Source: Burkholderiales bacterium C2 (GTDB lineage: Bacteria > Pseudomonadota > Gammaproteobacteria > Burkholderiales > Burkholderiaceae_C). From it: 64,000 nt of DNA. The stretch lies in contig SCOI01000003.1 in assembly GCA_005503085.1 (NCBI GenBank), positions 248,001-312,000 on the forward strand, given 5' to 3'. The notes below the pieces were generated by a model that was not told the DNA's origin, did no database searches, and saw only the letters and a list, made by a program, of their open reading frames with translations. This document shows, in pieces, positions 55,273 through 64,000 of this stretch. Both the position numbers and the translations under genes were made by a program. Position 1 is the first letter of the stretch. The number at the start of each line of letters is the position of its first letter.

Positions 55273-56170
55273 GCTCCACTTCCAGGCCGGCCTGCAGCTG
55301 CGCGAACTCGCGCGCCAGCCAGTCGGCAAATGCCCGCAGCGGCGCGGCGTCCAGGCGGGCCGGGCTGAGCAGCAGCCGGTAGCCATAGCCAGAGTCGAGC
55401 GCGGGAGTGTCCGCGCGCAGCAGCCGGCCGCGCTGCAAGTCCTCATGGGCCAGCGCATAGGGCGCCAGCGCGACGCCCAGCCCGGCCGCAGCAGCCTGCA
55501 CCAGCAGGCCGCCATGGCTGTAGGCGCGCGAGAAATCCAGATGGCGAGTCGGCAGGCCGAGCGATGTCAGCAGGCTTAGCCAGGCATCCGGTTCGCCCTC
55601 GTGCAGCAGCGGCTGGCGCAGCAGCGCGGCCAACTCGGCCTTCGGGCCGGCCAGGGCCGGGCTGTAGACGGCGACCAGGCGTTCGGCGTAGATGAAGCTG
55701 TCCGAGGCGCTGCCTTCCAGGCTCTGGTAGCGCAGTGCCAGATCGCAGCCACCGCCGGCCAGATCGGCCAGCTGATCGCTGGCTTCGAGGCGGACATCCA
55801 GGGCCGGATGCTGCGCGGTGAAGCCATGCAGCCTCGGCACCAGCCACTTCATCGCCAGCGAATGCGTGGTCGAGACGCGCAGCAGATGCGGGTCCTGGGC
55901 CAGGCGCAATGCCGCCACCTGGGCGCGCAGCTCGGCCAGCGAGCGCCTCACCGTGGCCGCCAGCTCGCGGCCGGCCGGCGTGATCGCGACGTGACGCGGA
56001 TGCCGTACGAACAGGGCCAACCCCAGCGCCTGCTCCAGCTGCTTGATCTGCTGGCTCAGGGCAGCCGGGGTCTTGTGCAGCTCGGCGGCGGCCGCGCGAA
56101 AGCCGCCATGGCGGGCCGCCGCTTCGAAGTCGATCAGGCCGGCGAGGCTGGAGAGTTCGGCTGCAGGCAT
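55196..56170 (-). CDS. LysR-family transcriptional regulator, GcvA-like
   Basis: 324 residues. HTH at the N-terminus (LIDFEAAARHGGFRAAAAEL and LSQQIKQLEQALGLALFVR), then a substrate-binding domain. LysR proteins of the GcvA subgroup share the GRELAATVRRSLAEL linker pattern. The C-terminal ~25 residues (after AREFAQLQAGLE) are Pro/Arg-rich and overlap ftsY antisense for 77 bp, so they are probably not conserved. Divergent from the SDR gene, which it may regulate. Confidence 0.85.
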   Translation of the reverse strand: MPAAELSSLAGLIDFEAAARHGGFRAAAAELHKTPAALSQQIKQLEQALGLALFVRHPRHVAITPAGRELAATVRRSLAELRAQVAALRLAQDPHLLRVSTTHSLAMKWLVPRLHGFTAQHPALDVRLEASDQLADLAGGGCDLALRYQSLEGSASDSFIYAERLVAVYSPALAGPKAELAALLRQPLLHEGEPDAWLSLLTSLGLPTRHLDFSRAYSHGGLLVQAAAAGLGVALAPYALAHEDLQRGRLLRADTPALDSGYGYRLLLSPARLDAAPLRAFADWLAREFAQLQAGLEVELRPAGPGQTPPRQRSAGLPASRPRR

Positions 56171-56272
56171 CGTGAGGGCAGGAATTTCTGAGTCTCAGGG
56201 CCAGGCATTCTCGCTTTCGTGCGGCTGATATCAAGGGAAAACTTCGGTCATCTACAACTTTCCAGGTTTTCC

Positions 56273-57223
56273 ATGAGTCAATCCATCTTGGTCATCGGCG
56301 GCACACGCTATTTCGGCATCCGCCTGGTCGAGGCGCTGCTGGCGGCCGGTCACCGGGTCACGCTGGCGACCCGTGGCCGCGCGGCCGACCCCTTTGGCAC
56401 GCGACTGCGACGCCTGCGGGTGGACCGGCGCGACGCGGCGGCGATGCGCGCCGTCTTCGATCAGGGCGCGCGCTACGACCTGGTCTATGACCAGATGTGC
56501 TACAGCCCGGGCGATGCCGCGATCGCGATCGACTGCTTCGGCGGGCGGGTCGGGCGCTATCTGATGACCTCGACGATAGAAACCTATGACGCGCTGCATG
56601 GCCGGGTCCTGCGGCCTTACCGCGAGGCCGACCTGGATCTGGCCGCCGAGCCCATCGATACGGCGTTGCCCTGGACCGATCCGGTCTTTGCCGATCGCCA
56701 CTACGGCCGCGGCAAGCGCCAGGCCGAGGCGGTGCTGGCCCGCAGCGGGGCCCGCCTGCCCTGGGCCAGCCTGCGGGTAGGGCATGTGCTGGGCGGGCCG
56801 GAGGATTTCACCGGCCGGCTGCGCCAGCATGTCGAGCTGGTGTGGCGCAGCGACGCGCCGCTGCGCCATGCGGCGGCGGCCGGGCTCAGCTCCTTCATCG
56901 ATGTGCCGGGCGTGGTTGATGTCCTGCTGTGGGCCGGCAGCCAGGATTTCAGGGGACCGGTCAATGTGGCGGGCGAGGGCTTGCTGTCGGCGCCGCTGCT
57001 GCAGCAGCGCATCGCGCGCCGGCTCGGGCGGCCGGTGCTGGCCCAGCCGCAGGCAGCGCCGGGGCCGCTGGCGTTTGACTATGCCGCGCCCCATGTGATG
57101 GACACCGACCGGGCGCGCGCGCTGGGCTGGACCTTCGGGCATAGCGATGCCTGGCTGGATGCCTTGATTGACGCGCATGCCGAGGTGCTGGCGCGCGAGG
57201 AGCACGCCCATGCTCGCGCCTGA
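56273..57223 (+). CDS. NAD-dependent epimerase/dehydratase-like protein (extended SDR)
   Basis: 316 residues from ATG 56273. ILVIGGTRYFGIRLVEALL gives a Rossmann GGTxxxG motif; MTSTIETYDAL occupies the catalytic Ser/Tyr region, and HYGRGKRQAEAVLA gives a YGRGK version of the YxxxK motif. So it is an extended SDR, a fold used by nucleotide-sugar epimerases, but the substrate is unknown. Overlaps the LysE-family gene by 14 bases. Confidence 0.75.
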   Translation: MSQSILVIGGTRYFGIRLVEALLAAGHRVTLATRGRAADPFGTRLRRLRVDRRDAAAMRAVFDQGARYDLVYDQMCYSPGDAAIAIDCFGGRVGRYLMTSTIETYDALHGRVLRPYREADLDLAAEPIDTALPWTDPVFADRHYGRGKRQAEAVLARSGARLPWASLRVGHVLGGPEDFTGRLRQHVELVWRSDAPLRHAAAAGLSSFIDVPGVVDVLLWAGSQDFRGPVNVAGEGLLSAPLLQQRIARRLGRPVLAQPQAAPGPLAFDYAAPHVMDTDRARALGWTFGHSDAWLDALIDAHAEVLAREEHAHARA

Positions 57224-57812
57224 GACCCTGTTTGCCTTCATCTCGGCGGCGCTGCTGGTGATTGCGGTGCCGGGGCCGGCGATGCTGATGGTGCTGGGCC
57301 AGCTGCGCCATTCGCGCATGCGGGCCGTGGCGGCGGTGGCCGGGTTGGTGGTCGGCGATCTGCTGCTGATCTCGGCGGCCGGCCTGGGCCTGGCGACCTT
57401 GTTGCGCCAATGGCCGCTGTTGCTGACGGTGCTGCGCTGGGCCGGCGCGGCCTATGTGGGCTGGATGGGTTGGGCGATGCTGCGCGCCGCACCCGCAGCG
57501 GTGGCGGCGCCCGCCGCCGGCGGCTTCCGCGCGGCCCTGCTGCTGACCTTGATCAATCCGAAGCCGGTGCTGTTCTTCGCAGCCTTTTTCCCGTTGTTCC
57601 TCGGCGCGGGGCCGCAGCCCTGGCTGCTCGGCTTTCTGGGCCTGGGCCTGCTGTTCGAGCTGCTGAACATCGGCTTCTACGCACTGCTGATCGCCGCCGC
57701 CGGACTGCTGGGCGCGCGGCTCGGCGGGGCGGGGTGGGGCGCGGGCCTGTGGTTGCAGCGCGGCGGCGGCGTGGCGCTGCTGCTGTGCGCGCCGCTGGTG
57801 CTGCTGGCCTGA
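57210..57812 (+). CDS. LysE/RhtB-family exporter
   Basis: 200 residues from ATG 57210, with a GAGGAG ribosome site. About six hydrophobic segments, starting with FAFISAALLVIAVPGPAMLM and including LLLTLINPKPVLFFAAFFPL, which is the family NPK motif. Exports amino acids or related metabolites. Overlaps the SDR gene by 14 bases; convergent with ffh. Confidence 0.88.
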   Translation: MLAPETLFAFISAALLVIAVPGPAMLMVLGQLRHSRMRAVAAVAGLVVGDLLLISAAGLGLATLLRQWPLLLTVLRWAGAAYVGWMGWAMLRAAPAAVAAPAAGGFRAALLLTLINPKPVLFFAAFFPLFLGAGPQPWLLGFLGLGLLFELLNIGFYALLIAAAGLLGARLGGAGWGAGLWLQRGGGVALLLCAPLVLLA

Positions 57813-57834
57813 ACGGGCCGGGCGGCCTGTTCGC

Positions 57835-59226
57835 CTACTTCGTGCCGGGCGGCATCATGCCGCCCAGACCCTTCATGCCGCCCATCTTCTTCATCATCTT
57901 CATCAGGCCGCCGCCCTTCATCTTCTTCATCATGCCCTGCATCTGGTCGAACTGATTCAAGAGGCGGTTGACCTCCTGGATCTGCACGCCGGCGCCGGCG
58001 GCGATGCGGCGCTTGCGGCTGGCCTTGCTCTTGCCGTCCATCAGTAGATTCGGATGGGCGCGCTCCTTGGCCGTCATTGAGTTGAGGATGCCCTCCATGC
58101 GCTTCATATCGCGCTCGGCCTTGTCCATATCGCCCTGGCCGGCCTTGGCGGCCATCTGGGCCGGCAGCTTGTCCATCAGGCTGGACAGGCCGCCCATCTT
58201 CTTCATCTGCGAGATCTGGGCCAGGAAGTCGTTCAGGTCGAAGCCGTCGCCACTCTTGAGCTTGTTGGCCAGCTTCTCGGCCGCCGCCATGTCGACGCCC
58301 TTGGTGACCTCCTCGACCAGGGCGACGATATCGCCCATGCCCAGCACGCGGCCGGCATGGCGCTCGGCGTCGAAGACCTCCAGCCCGTCGATCTTCTCGG
58401 ACACGCCGGCAAACTTGATCGGCGCGCCGGTGATCTGGCGCACCGACAGCGCGGCGCCGCCGCGCGAGTCGCCGTCCAGCTTGGTCAGCACGACGCCGGT
58501 CAGCGGCAGCGCCTCCTTGAAGGCCTTGGCGGTGTTGATCGCATCCTGACCCTGCATCGCATCGACGACGAACAAGGTCTCGACCGGGTTCAGCACCGCG
58601 TGCAGATCCTTGATCTCGGCCATCAAGGCCTCGTCGATCGCCAGACGACCGGCGGTGTCGACCAGCAGCACCTCGAAGTGATGCTTCTTCGCGTAGTCGA
58701 TCGCGGCCAGCGCGATGTCATGCGGCTTCTGGTCGGGGGTCGACGGGAACCATTCGGCGCCGGCCTGCTTGGTGACGGTCTTCAGCTGCTCGATCGCGGC
58801 CGGGCGGTAGACGTCGGCCGAGACCGTCAGCACCTTCTTCTTGCGCTTCTCGATCAGGTGCTTGGCCAGCTTGGCCGTGGTCGTGGTCTTGCCGGCGCCC
58901 TGCAGACCGGCCATCAGGATCACGGCGGGCGGCTGGGCGGCCAGGTTGATGTCGGCGATGCCCTCGCCCATCGTCGCGATCAGCTCCTTGTGCACCACCG
59001 AGACCAGCACCTGGCCGGGGTTCAGCGAGCCCACCACCTCCTGGCCCAGCGCCTTCTCCTTGACCCGGGCGATGAAGTCGCGCACCACCGGCAGCGCCAC
59101 ATCGGCCTCCAGCAGGGCCATGCGCACTTCGCGCAGCATCTCCTGGACATTCGTTTCGGTGATGCGGGCCTGGCCGCGCATCGTTTTGACGAGCTGGCTC
59201 AGGCGGTTGGTCAGATTGGAGGCCAT
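57835..59226 (-). CDS. ffh: signal recognition particle protein Ffh
   Basis: 463 residues from ATG 59226 (a GTG/ATG 4 codons upstream is possible). N domain, G domain with GLQGAGKTTTTAKLA, DVYRPAAIEQL and DTAGRLAIDEAL, then a methionine-rich M domain that binds 4.5S RNA and signal peptides and ends in the MKKMGGMKGLGGMMPP-type tail. Works with FtsY, encoded nearby. Confidence 0.97.
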   Translation of the reverse strand: MASNLTNRLSQLVKTMRGQARITETNVQEMLREVRMALLEADVALPVVRDFIARVKEKALGQEVVGSLNPGQVLVSVVHKELIATMGEGIADINLAAQPPAVILMAGLQGAGKTTTTAKLAKHLIEKRKKKVLTVSADVYRPAAIEQLKTVTKQAGAEWFPSTPDQKPHDIALAAIDYAKKHHFEVLLVDTAGRLAIDEALMAEIKDLHAVLNPVETLFVVDAMQGQDAINTAKAFKEALPLTGVVLTKLDGDSRGGAALSVRQITGAPIKFAGVSEKIDGLEVFDAERHAGRVLGMGDIVALVEEVTKGVDMAAAEKLANKLKSGDGFDLNDFLAQISQMKKMGGLSSLMDKLPAQMAAKAGQGDMDKAERDMKRMEGILNSMTAKERAHPNLLMDGKSKASRKRRIAAGAGVQIQEVNRLLNQFDQMQGMMKKMKGGGLMKMMKKMGGMKGLGGMMPPGTK

Positions 59227-59276
59227 CAAGGTTCGCACCGACCGGCAAGGCGGGCGCGCAAAAGTACACTGTGGCG

Positions 59277-60110
59277 ATGATTTTATCGTTTGCGTCCGAA
59301 GGGCTGCCCGCCATGCTGCTGAGCCTCAGCAGTCTGGCCGCCTTGCTGGCCTATGCAGTGGCCGCCGGCATGCGGGAATCGGCGGGGGCGGGCGCGAGTC
59401 GCCTGCGTGCCGTGCTGTTGCTGGCCTGGCTCTTCCATCTGGTGGCCCTGGTGCTGGACATCGCCGGCTTCGGCCTGGCAAGACCTGGCGCCCGCTTCGG
59501 TTTTGCGCCGGCGCTGTCGATGACGATATGGCTGGTGCTGGCGGTCTATCTGGTCGAGAGCCGCTTCGTACCGCTGCCGGGCGCACGGCGCGTGCTGGCC
59601 GGCCTGGCGGCGCTGACCGTGCTGCTGGCCTGGGCTTATCCGGGCGAGAGTCGCCCGCTGGCCGCCTCGCCCTGGGCGCCGCTGCACTGGGTGCTGGGCC
59701 TGGCCTCCTATGGTCTGTTCGGCGTCGCGGTGCTGCATGCGGTGATGCTGAACCGGGCCGAGCGGCAGATGCGGCTGAAGTCCGCCCAGGGGCCGGCGAC
59801 CCTGGGCATGCCGCTGCTGAGGCTGGAGCGGCTGACCTTTCAGTTCGTTGGCTCCGGTGTCGTCGTGCTGTCGCTGGCCTTGCTGCTGGGCTGGTGGTTC
59901 ACGCCGCAATGGCATTGGGACCACAAGAATCTGCTGTCCATGCTGGGCTGGCTGGTGCTGACCGGGCTGCTGACCGGCCGGCGCGTATTCGGCTGGCGCG
60001 GCCGGCGCGCGACGCGCTGGCTTTATTTCGGCGCGGCCCTGCTGCTGCTGGCCTACGCCGGCACCCGTTTCGTGTTGGAGGTGCTGCTGCAACGCGGCGC
60101 GGGCTATTGA
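59277..60110 (+). CDS. cytochrome-c-assembly (CcsA)-like membrane protein, YpjD type
   Basis: 277 residues from ATG 59277 (ATG 59313 is also plausible). About eight hydrophobic segments. The WHWDHKNLLSMLGWLVL stretch near residue 215 is the tryptophan-rich haem-handling motif of CcsA/ResC relatives, and WAPLHWVLGLASYGLFGVAV an earlier one. YpjD-like proteins usually sit beside ffh, as here. Divergent from ffh. Confidence 0.85.
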   Translation: MILSFASEGLPAMLLSLSSLAALLAYAVAAGMRESAGAGASRLRAVLLLAWLFHLVALVLDIAGFGLARPGARFGFAPALSMTIWLVLAVYLVESRFVPLPGARRVLAGLAALTVLLAWAYPGESRPLAASPWAPLHWVLGLASYGLFGVAVLHAVMLNRAERQMRLKSAQGPATLGMPLLRLERLTFQFVGSGVVVLSLALLLGWWFTPQWHWDHKNLLSMLGWLVLTGLLTGRRVFGWRGRRATRWLYFGAALLLLAYAGTRFVLEVLLQRGAGY

Positions 60111-60111
60111 T

Positions 60112-60363
60112 ATGAAGTACCTGCTGATCATTCTCGTCATCGGTCTGGTGTTCTTCATGCTGGGCTTCAAGCGCAGCCGTCCCGGTGTGAAGCCGCCGGC
60201 ACCACCACCGGCGCCGCCCGCGCCACCGGCCGCGCCGCAGCACATCGTCAGCTGTGCCCATTGCGGACTGCACCTGCCGCAGTCGGAGGCCCTGCCCGGG
60301 CTCGGCGGGGTGTTCTGCAGCGCCGTCCACCGGGCGGCCCATGAGGCCGGCAAGACGCCATGA
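60112..60363 (+). CDS. PP0621-like small zinc-ribbon membrane protein
   Basis: 83 residues. One membrane span (YLLIILVIGLVFFMLGF), a proline-rich linker and a C-terminal pair SCAHCGLHLP and VFCSAVHR that can bind zinc. Proteins of this form precede pilS in Burkholderiales and pseudomonads. Overlaps pilS by four bases (ATGA). Confidence 0.8.
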   Translation: MKYLLIILVIGLVFFMLGFKRSRPGVKPPAPPPAPPAPPAAPQHIVSCAHCGLHLPQSEALPGLGGVFCSAVHRAAHEAGKTP

Positions 60364-62254
60364 GCGAGGCGCGGTCGAACCGGGATCGCCGAGGAGCCGA
60401 CCGCCGACGTGGTGACCGCCGCCGCAGCGAGCGACGCGGGCCGGCCGCCGACGGCCGCGACCAGTCCTGGTTCGGCCCGCCGCACGAGGGCGAGGGCGAA
60501 GCGGCCGCCGGCGTGGACTCGGCCAGCAACGCGACTGCCGACGCGGCCGACTCGCAGTTCTTCTTTCAGCAGGCGCGCCGGCTCGCGCACGCCGGCGGCA
60601 GCGCCTTCCAGCGCTTGTACCGGGCCTTTCTGGCGGCGCGCGCGGCGCTGGGCCTGGCCCTGGTCGGCGCGCAGGCGCTGGCGGCGCTGCTGGGTTCGAC
60701 GACCCCGTTCTGGACTCTGGCACTGAGCGGGGTCTATGCGCTTGAGGCGGTAGCGCTGTGGCTGTTGCCGCGCCTGCAGCGCGGCGCCTCGGCGCAGTCG
60801 TTGGCCCGGCTCAGCAGCCCGCGCTGGTGGCTCAGCATCGGCCTGGACCTGGGGCTGTTCGGTCTGCTGCTGGCGCTGGACCGCAGCGCCGGGGTCAGCT
60901 ATGGCGCGCTGTTCGTGCTGCCGGTGCTGATGGCCGGCGTGCTGACACCGCGTCTGCTGGCGCTGGCCACGGCCGCGATGGCGGCGCTGATGACCCTGGG
61001 CGTGGCCTGGTGGTCGGTGTTGCAGGGGGCCGATCCGGGGCTGCGCATGACGCAGGCCGGCCTGGTCGGCGTCGGTTTTTTTGTGATCGGGCTGCTGGCC
61101 AGCGAGTTGGCGAGCCGGCTGGCGCGCGAGGAGCGCGCCGCGCGCGGCAGCATGGAGCTGGCGCGCCAGCAGGCGCAGCTGAATCGGCTGGTGATCGACG
61201 AGATGACCGAGGGCGTGCTGGTGGTGGACAGGCGCGGCCATGTGCGCGCCGCCAACCCGGCCGCGCGCGGCCTGCTGGCCGAGCAGCAGATGGTGCGCAC
61301 CGCGCCCTTCCAGCTGCGCGGTGTGCCGGCCTGGGAACCGCTGGTGGCGGCGGTGGAGCAGGCCTTCTCGGCCGGCGGCTGGCCGGAGGAGGGGCGCGAT
61401 GTGGCGCTGGTGTTCAATGCGGCCGAGCGGCGCGCCTTGCGCCTGCGCATGCGCTTCACGCGCCGGCGCGAGGTGCATGGCACCGAGGACCTGTGCGTGC
61501 TCTTTGTCGAGGATGTGCGCAATCTGCTGGCGCGCAGCCGTCAGGAGAAGCTGGCCGCGATGGGCCGCATCTCGGCCGGCATCGCCCACGAGATCCGCAA
61601 TCCGCTGGCCGCCATCGATCAGGCCAATGCGCTGCTGGCCGAGGATTGTGCCGACCCGCAGTCGCAGCGCCTGACGGCGATGGTCAACTCCAATGTGCAG
61701 CGCCTCAAGCGCATCGTCGACGATGTGATGGAGGTGGCGCCCGGCGTGCCGCCGCAGCCGGTGCCGGTGGACGCCAGCGCGCTGGTCAGCGAGGCCTGTC
61801 TGGACTGGGCCCGCACCAACAAACTGCCGGCTGGCCCGGACAGCCCGCTGGGCCTGAGCCTGCCCACCCATGCGCTGCGCATCAGCTTCGAGCCCGAGCA
61901 TCTGCGCCGCGTGCTGATCAATCTGCTGGACAATGCGCTGCGCCATGCGGCACCCGGCCCGCGCAGTGTGCAGGTCAGCCTGCGCGCGCAGTCCGAGCAA
62001 TGGGTCAGCCTCGGTGTGTTCAGCGCCGGCGAGCTGATCGCGCCCGAGGTCGAGCGCCATCTGTTCGAGCCCTTTTTCTCGACGCGCAGCCGGGGCTCGG
62101 GCCTGGGCTTGTATATTTGCCGCGAGTTGTGCGAGCGCTATGGCGGGCGCATCGATTACCGCAGCCAGCGCTCGGCCGCACTGGGCGGCAATGAATTCGT
62201 CGTGACCCTGCGTCGTCTGCCGGCCGACGCGCCTCTTGCTCCGGCTTCTTCCTG

Positions 62255-62255
<1 letters not shown>
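60360..62255 (+). CDS. pilS: two-component sensor kinase PilS
   Basis: 631 residues. An N-terminal charged region (1-70, very rich in Arg/Asp) is followed by about six membrane spans (90-260), then a PAS-like part (LVIDEMTEGVLVVDRRG), HisKA with the phospho-His in MGRISAGIAHEIRNPL, and an HATPase_c domain with LINLLDNALRHA and GSGLGLYICREL. It senses pilin in the membrane and controls PilR. Coupled to pilR by TGATG. Confidence 0.95.
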
Positions 62256-63835
<1,580 letters not shown>

Positions 63836-64000
63836 GTGCCCACTGAGCGCCGACCGAGGCGCGCTCCGCAAAGCCTTTGTTGGCGCGGCCTGGCGGGCGG
63901 TTTTGCGCTGCAGGCCAAGACTGTCGCGGGCCCCGGATTTCAAACCCCGATCAATGCTGGGTGCAGGCGCGATGCGAGCGGCATCGAGGCGGCCTGGCCA
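63836..64000. other. right edge of the window, no gene called
   Basis: 165 bp after the pilR stop; no convincing gene, tRNA or terminator seen. Confidence 0.4.

Noticed and set aside
59283-62060. 925-codon minus-strand open frame
   Set aside because: Antisense to the ypjD-like, PP0621-like and pilS genes; Gln/His/Arg-rich composition typical of antisense frames.

Overview
The window reads as the chromosome of a high-GC betaproteobacterium of the order Burkholderiales, most like the Roseateles/Rubrivivax/Leptothrix branch. This is an inference from gene order (hemA-prfA-prmC...grxD-ubiX; ispB / rplU-rpmA-obg-proB; pilB-pilC-pilD-coaE-zapD-yacG; zwf-hexR divergent from tal-pgi) and from protein character. 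No 16S rRNA gene is present to confirm it.

Left core (1-11616). A glucose-phosphate block carries zwf-hexR on the minus strand, divergent from tal-pgi and a HAD phosphatase gene on the plus strand. A 15-bp palindrome between them looks like the HexR operator. Next, all on the minus strand, comes pilB-pilC-pilD-coaE-zapD-yacG: type IV pilus assembly, prepilin processing, coenzyme A synthesis and cell division.

Genomic island (11617-39478, about 27.9 kb). It is integrated in tRNA-Pro(CGG). The intact tRNA lies at the right end next to a tyrosine integrase. A 48-bp copy of the tRNA 3' part marks the left end. The island has no recognisable conjugation genes. Its cargo, left to right: an unknown two-gene cassette bracketed by degenerate ~300-bp direct repeats; two small helix-turn-helix genes; a defence operon (SNF2-type helicase, DUF4391 protein, type III Mod methylase, DarT toxin, DarG antitoxin, type III Res endonuclease); an IncQ-RepC-like initiator followed by four iteron-like repeats; a lipoprotein / trypsin-like protease pair; several small unknown, HNH-like, XRE and HAD genes; a decayed GH19 lysin gene; a NYN-domain protein; HipBA with a large inverted-repeat operator; a two-zinc-site HNH-like protein; and the integrase. 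The most notable feature is DarTG embedded between mod and res with tight or overlapping junctions, which suggests one layered anti-phage unit. The initiator plus iterons suggest the excised island may be able to replicate.

Right core (39479-64000). ispB, rplU-rpmA, obg-proB, rppH, proS and a lytic transglycosylase gene; then on the minus strand hemA-prfA-prmC, an outer-membrane-like gene, grxD-ubiX; miaB and a small exported protein; tRNA-Met; ftsY, a LysR regulator, an SDR enzyme, a LysE exporter and ffh (both protein parts of the signal-recognition-particle route); and ypjD-like, PP0621-like, pilS and pilR, the two-component system expected to control sigma-54-dependent pilin expression.
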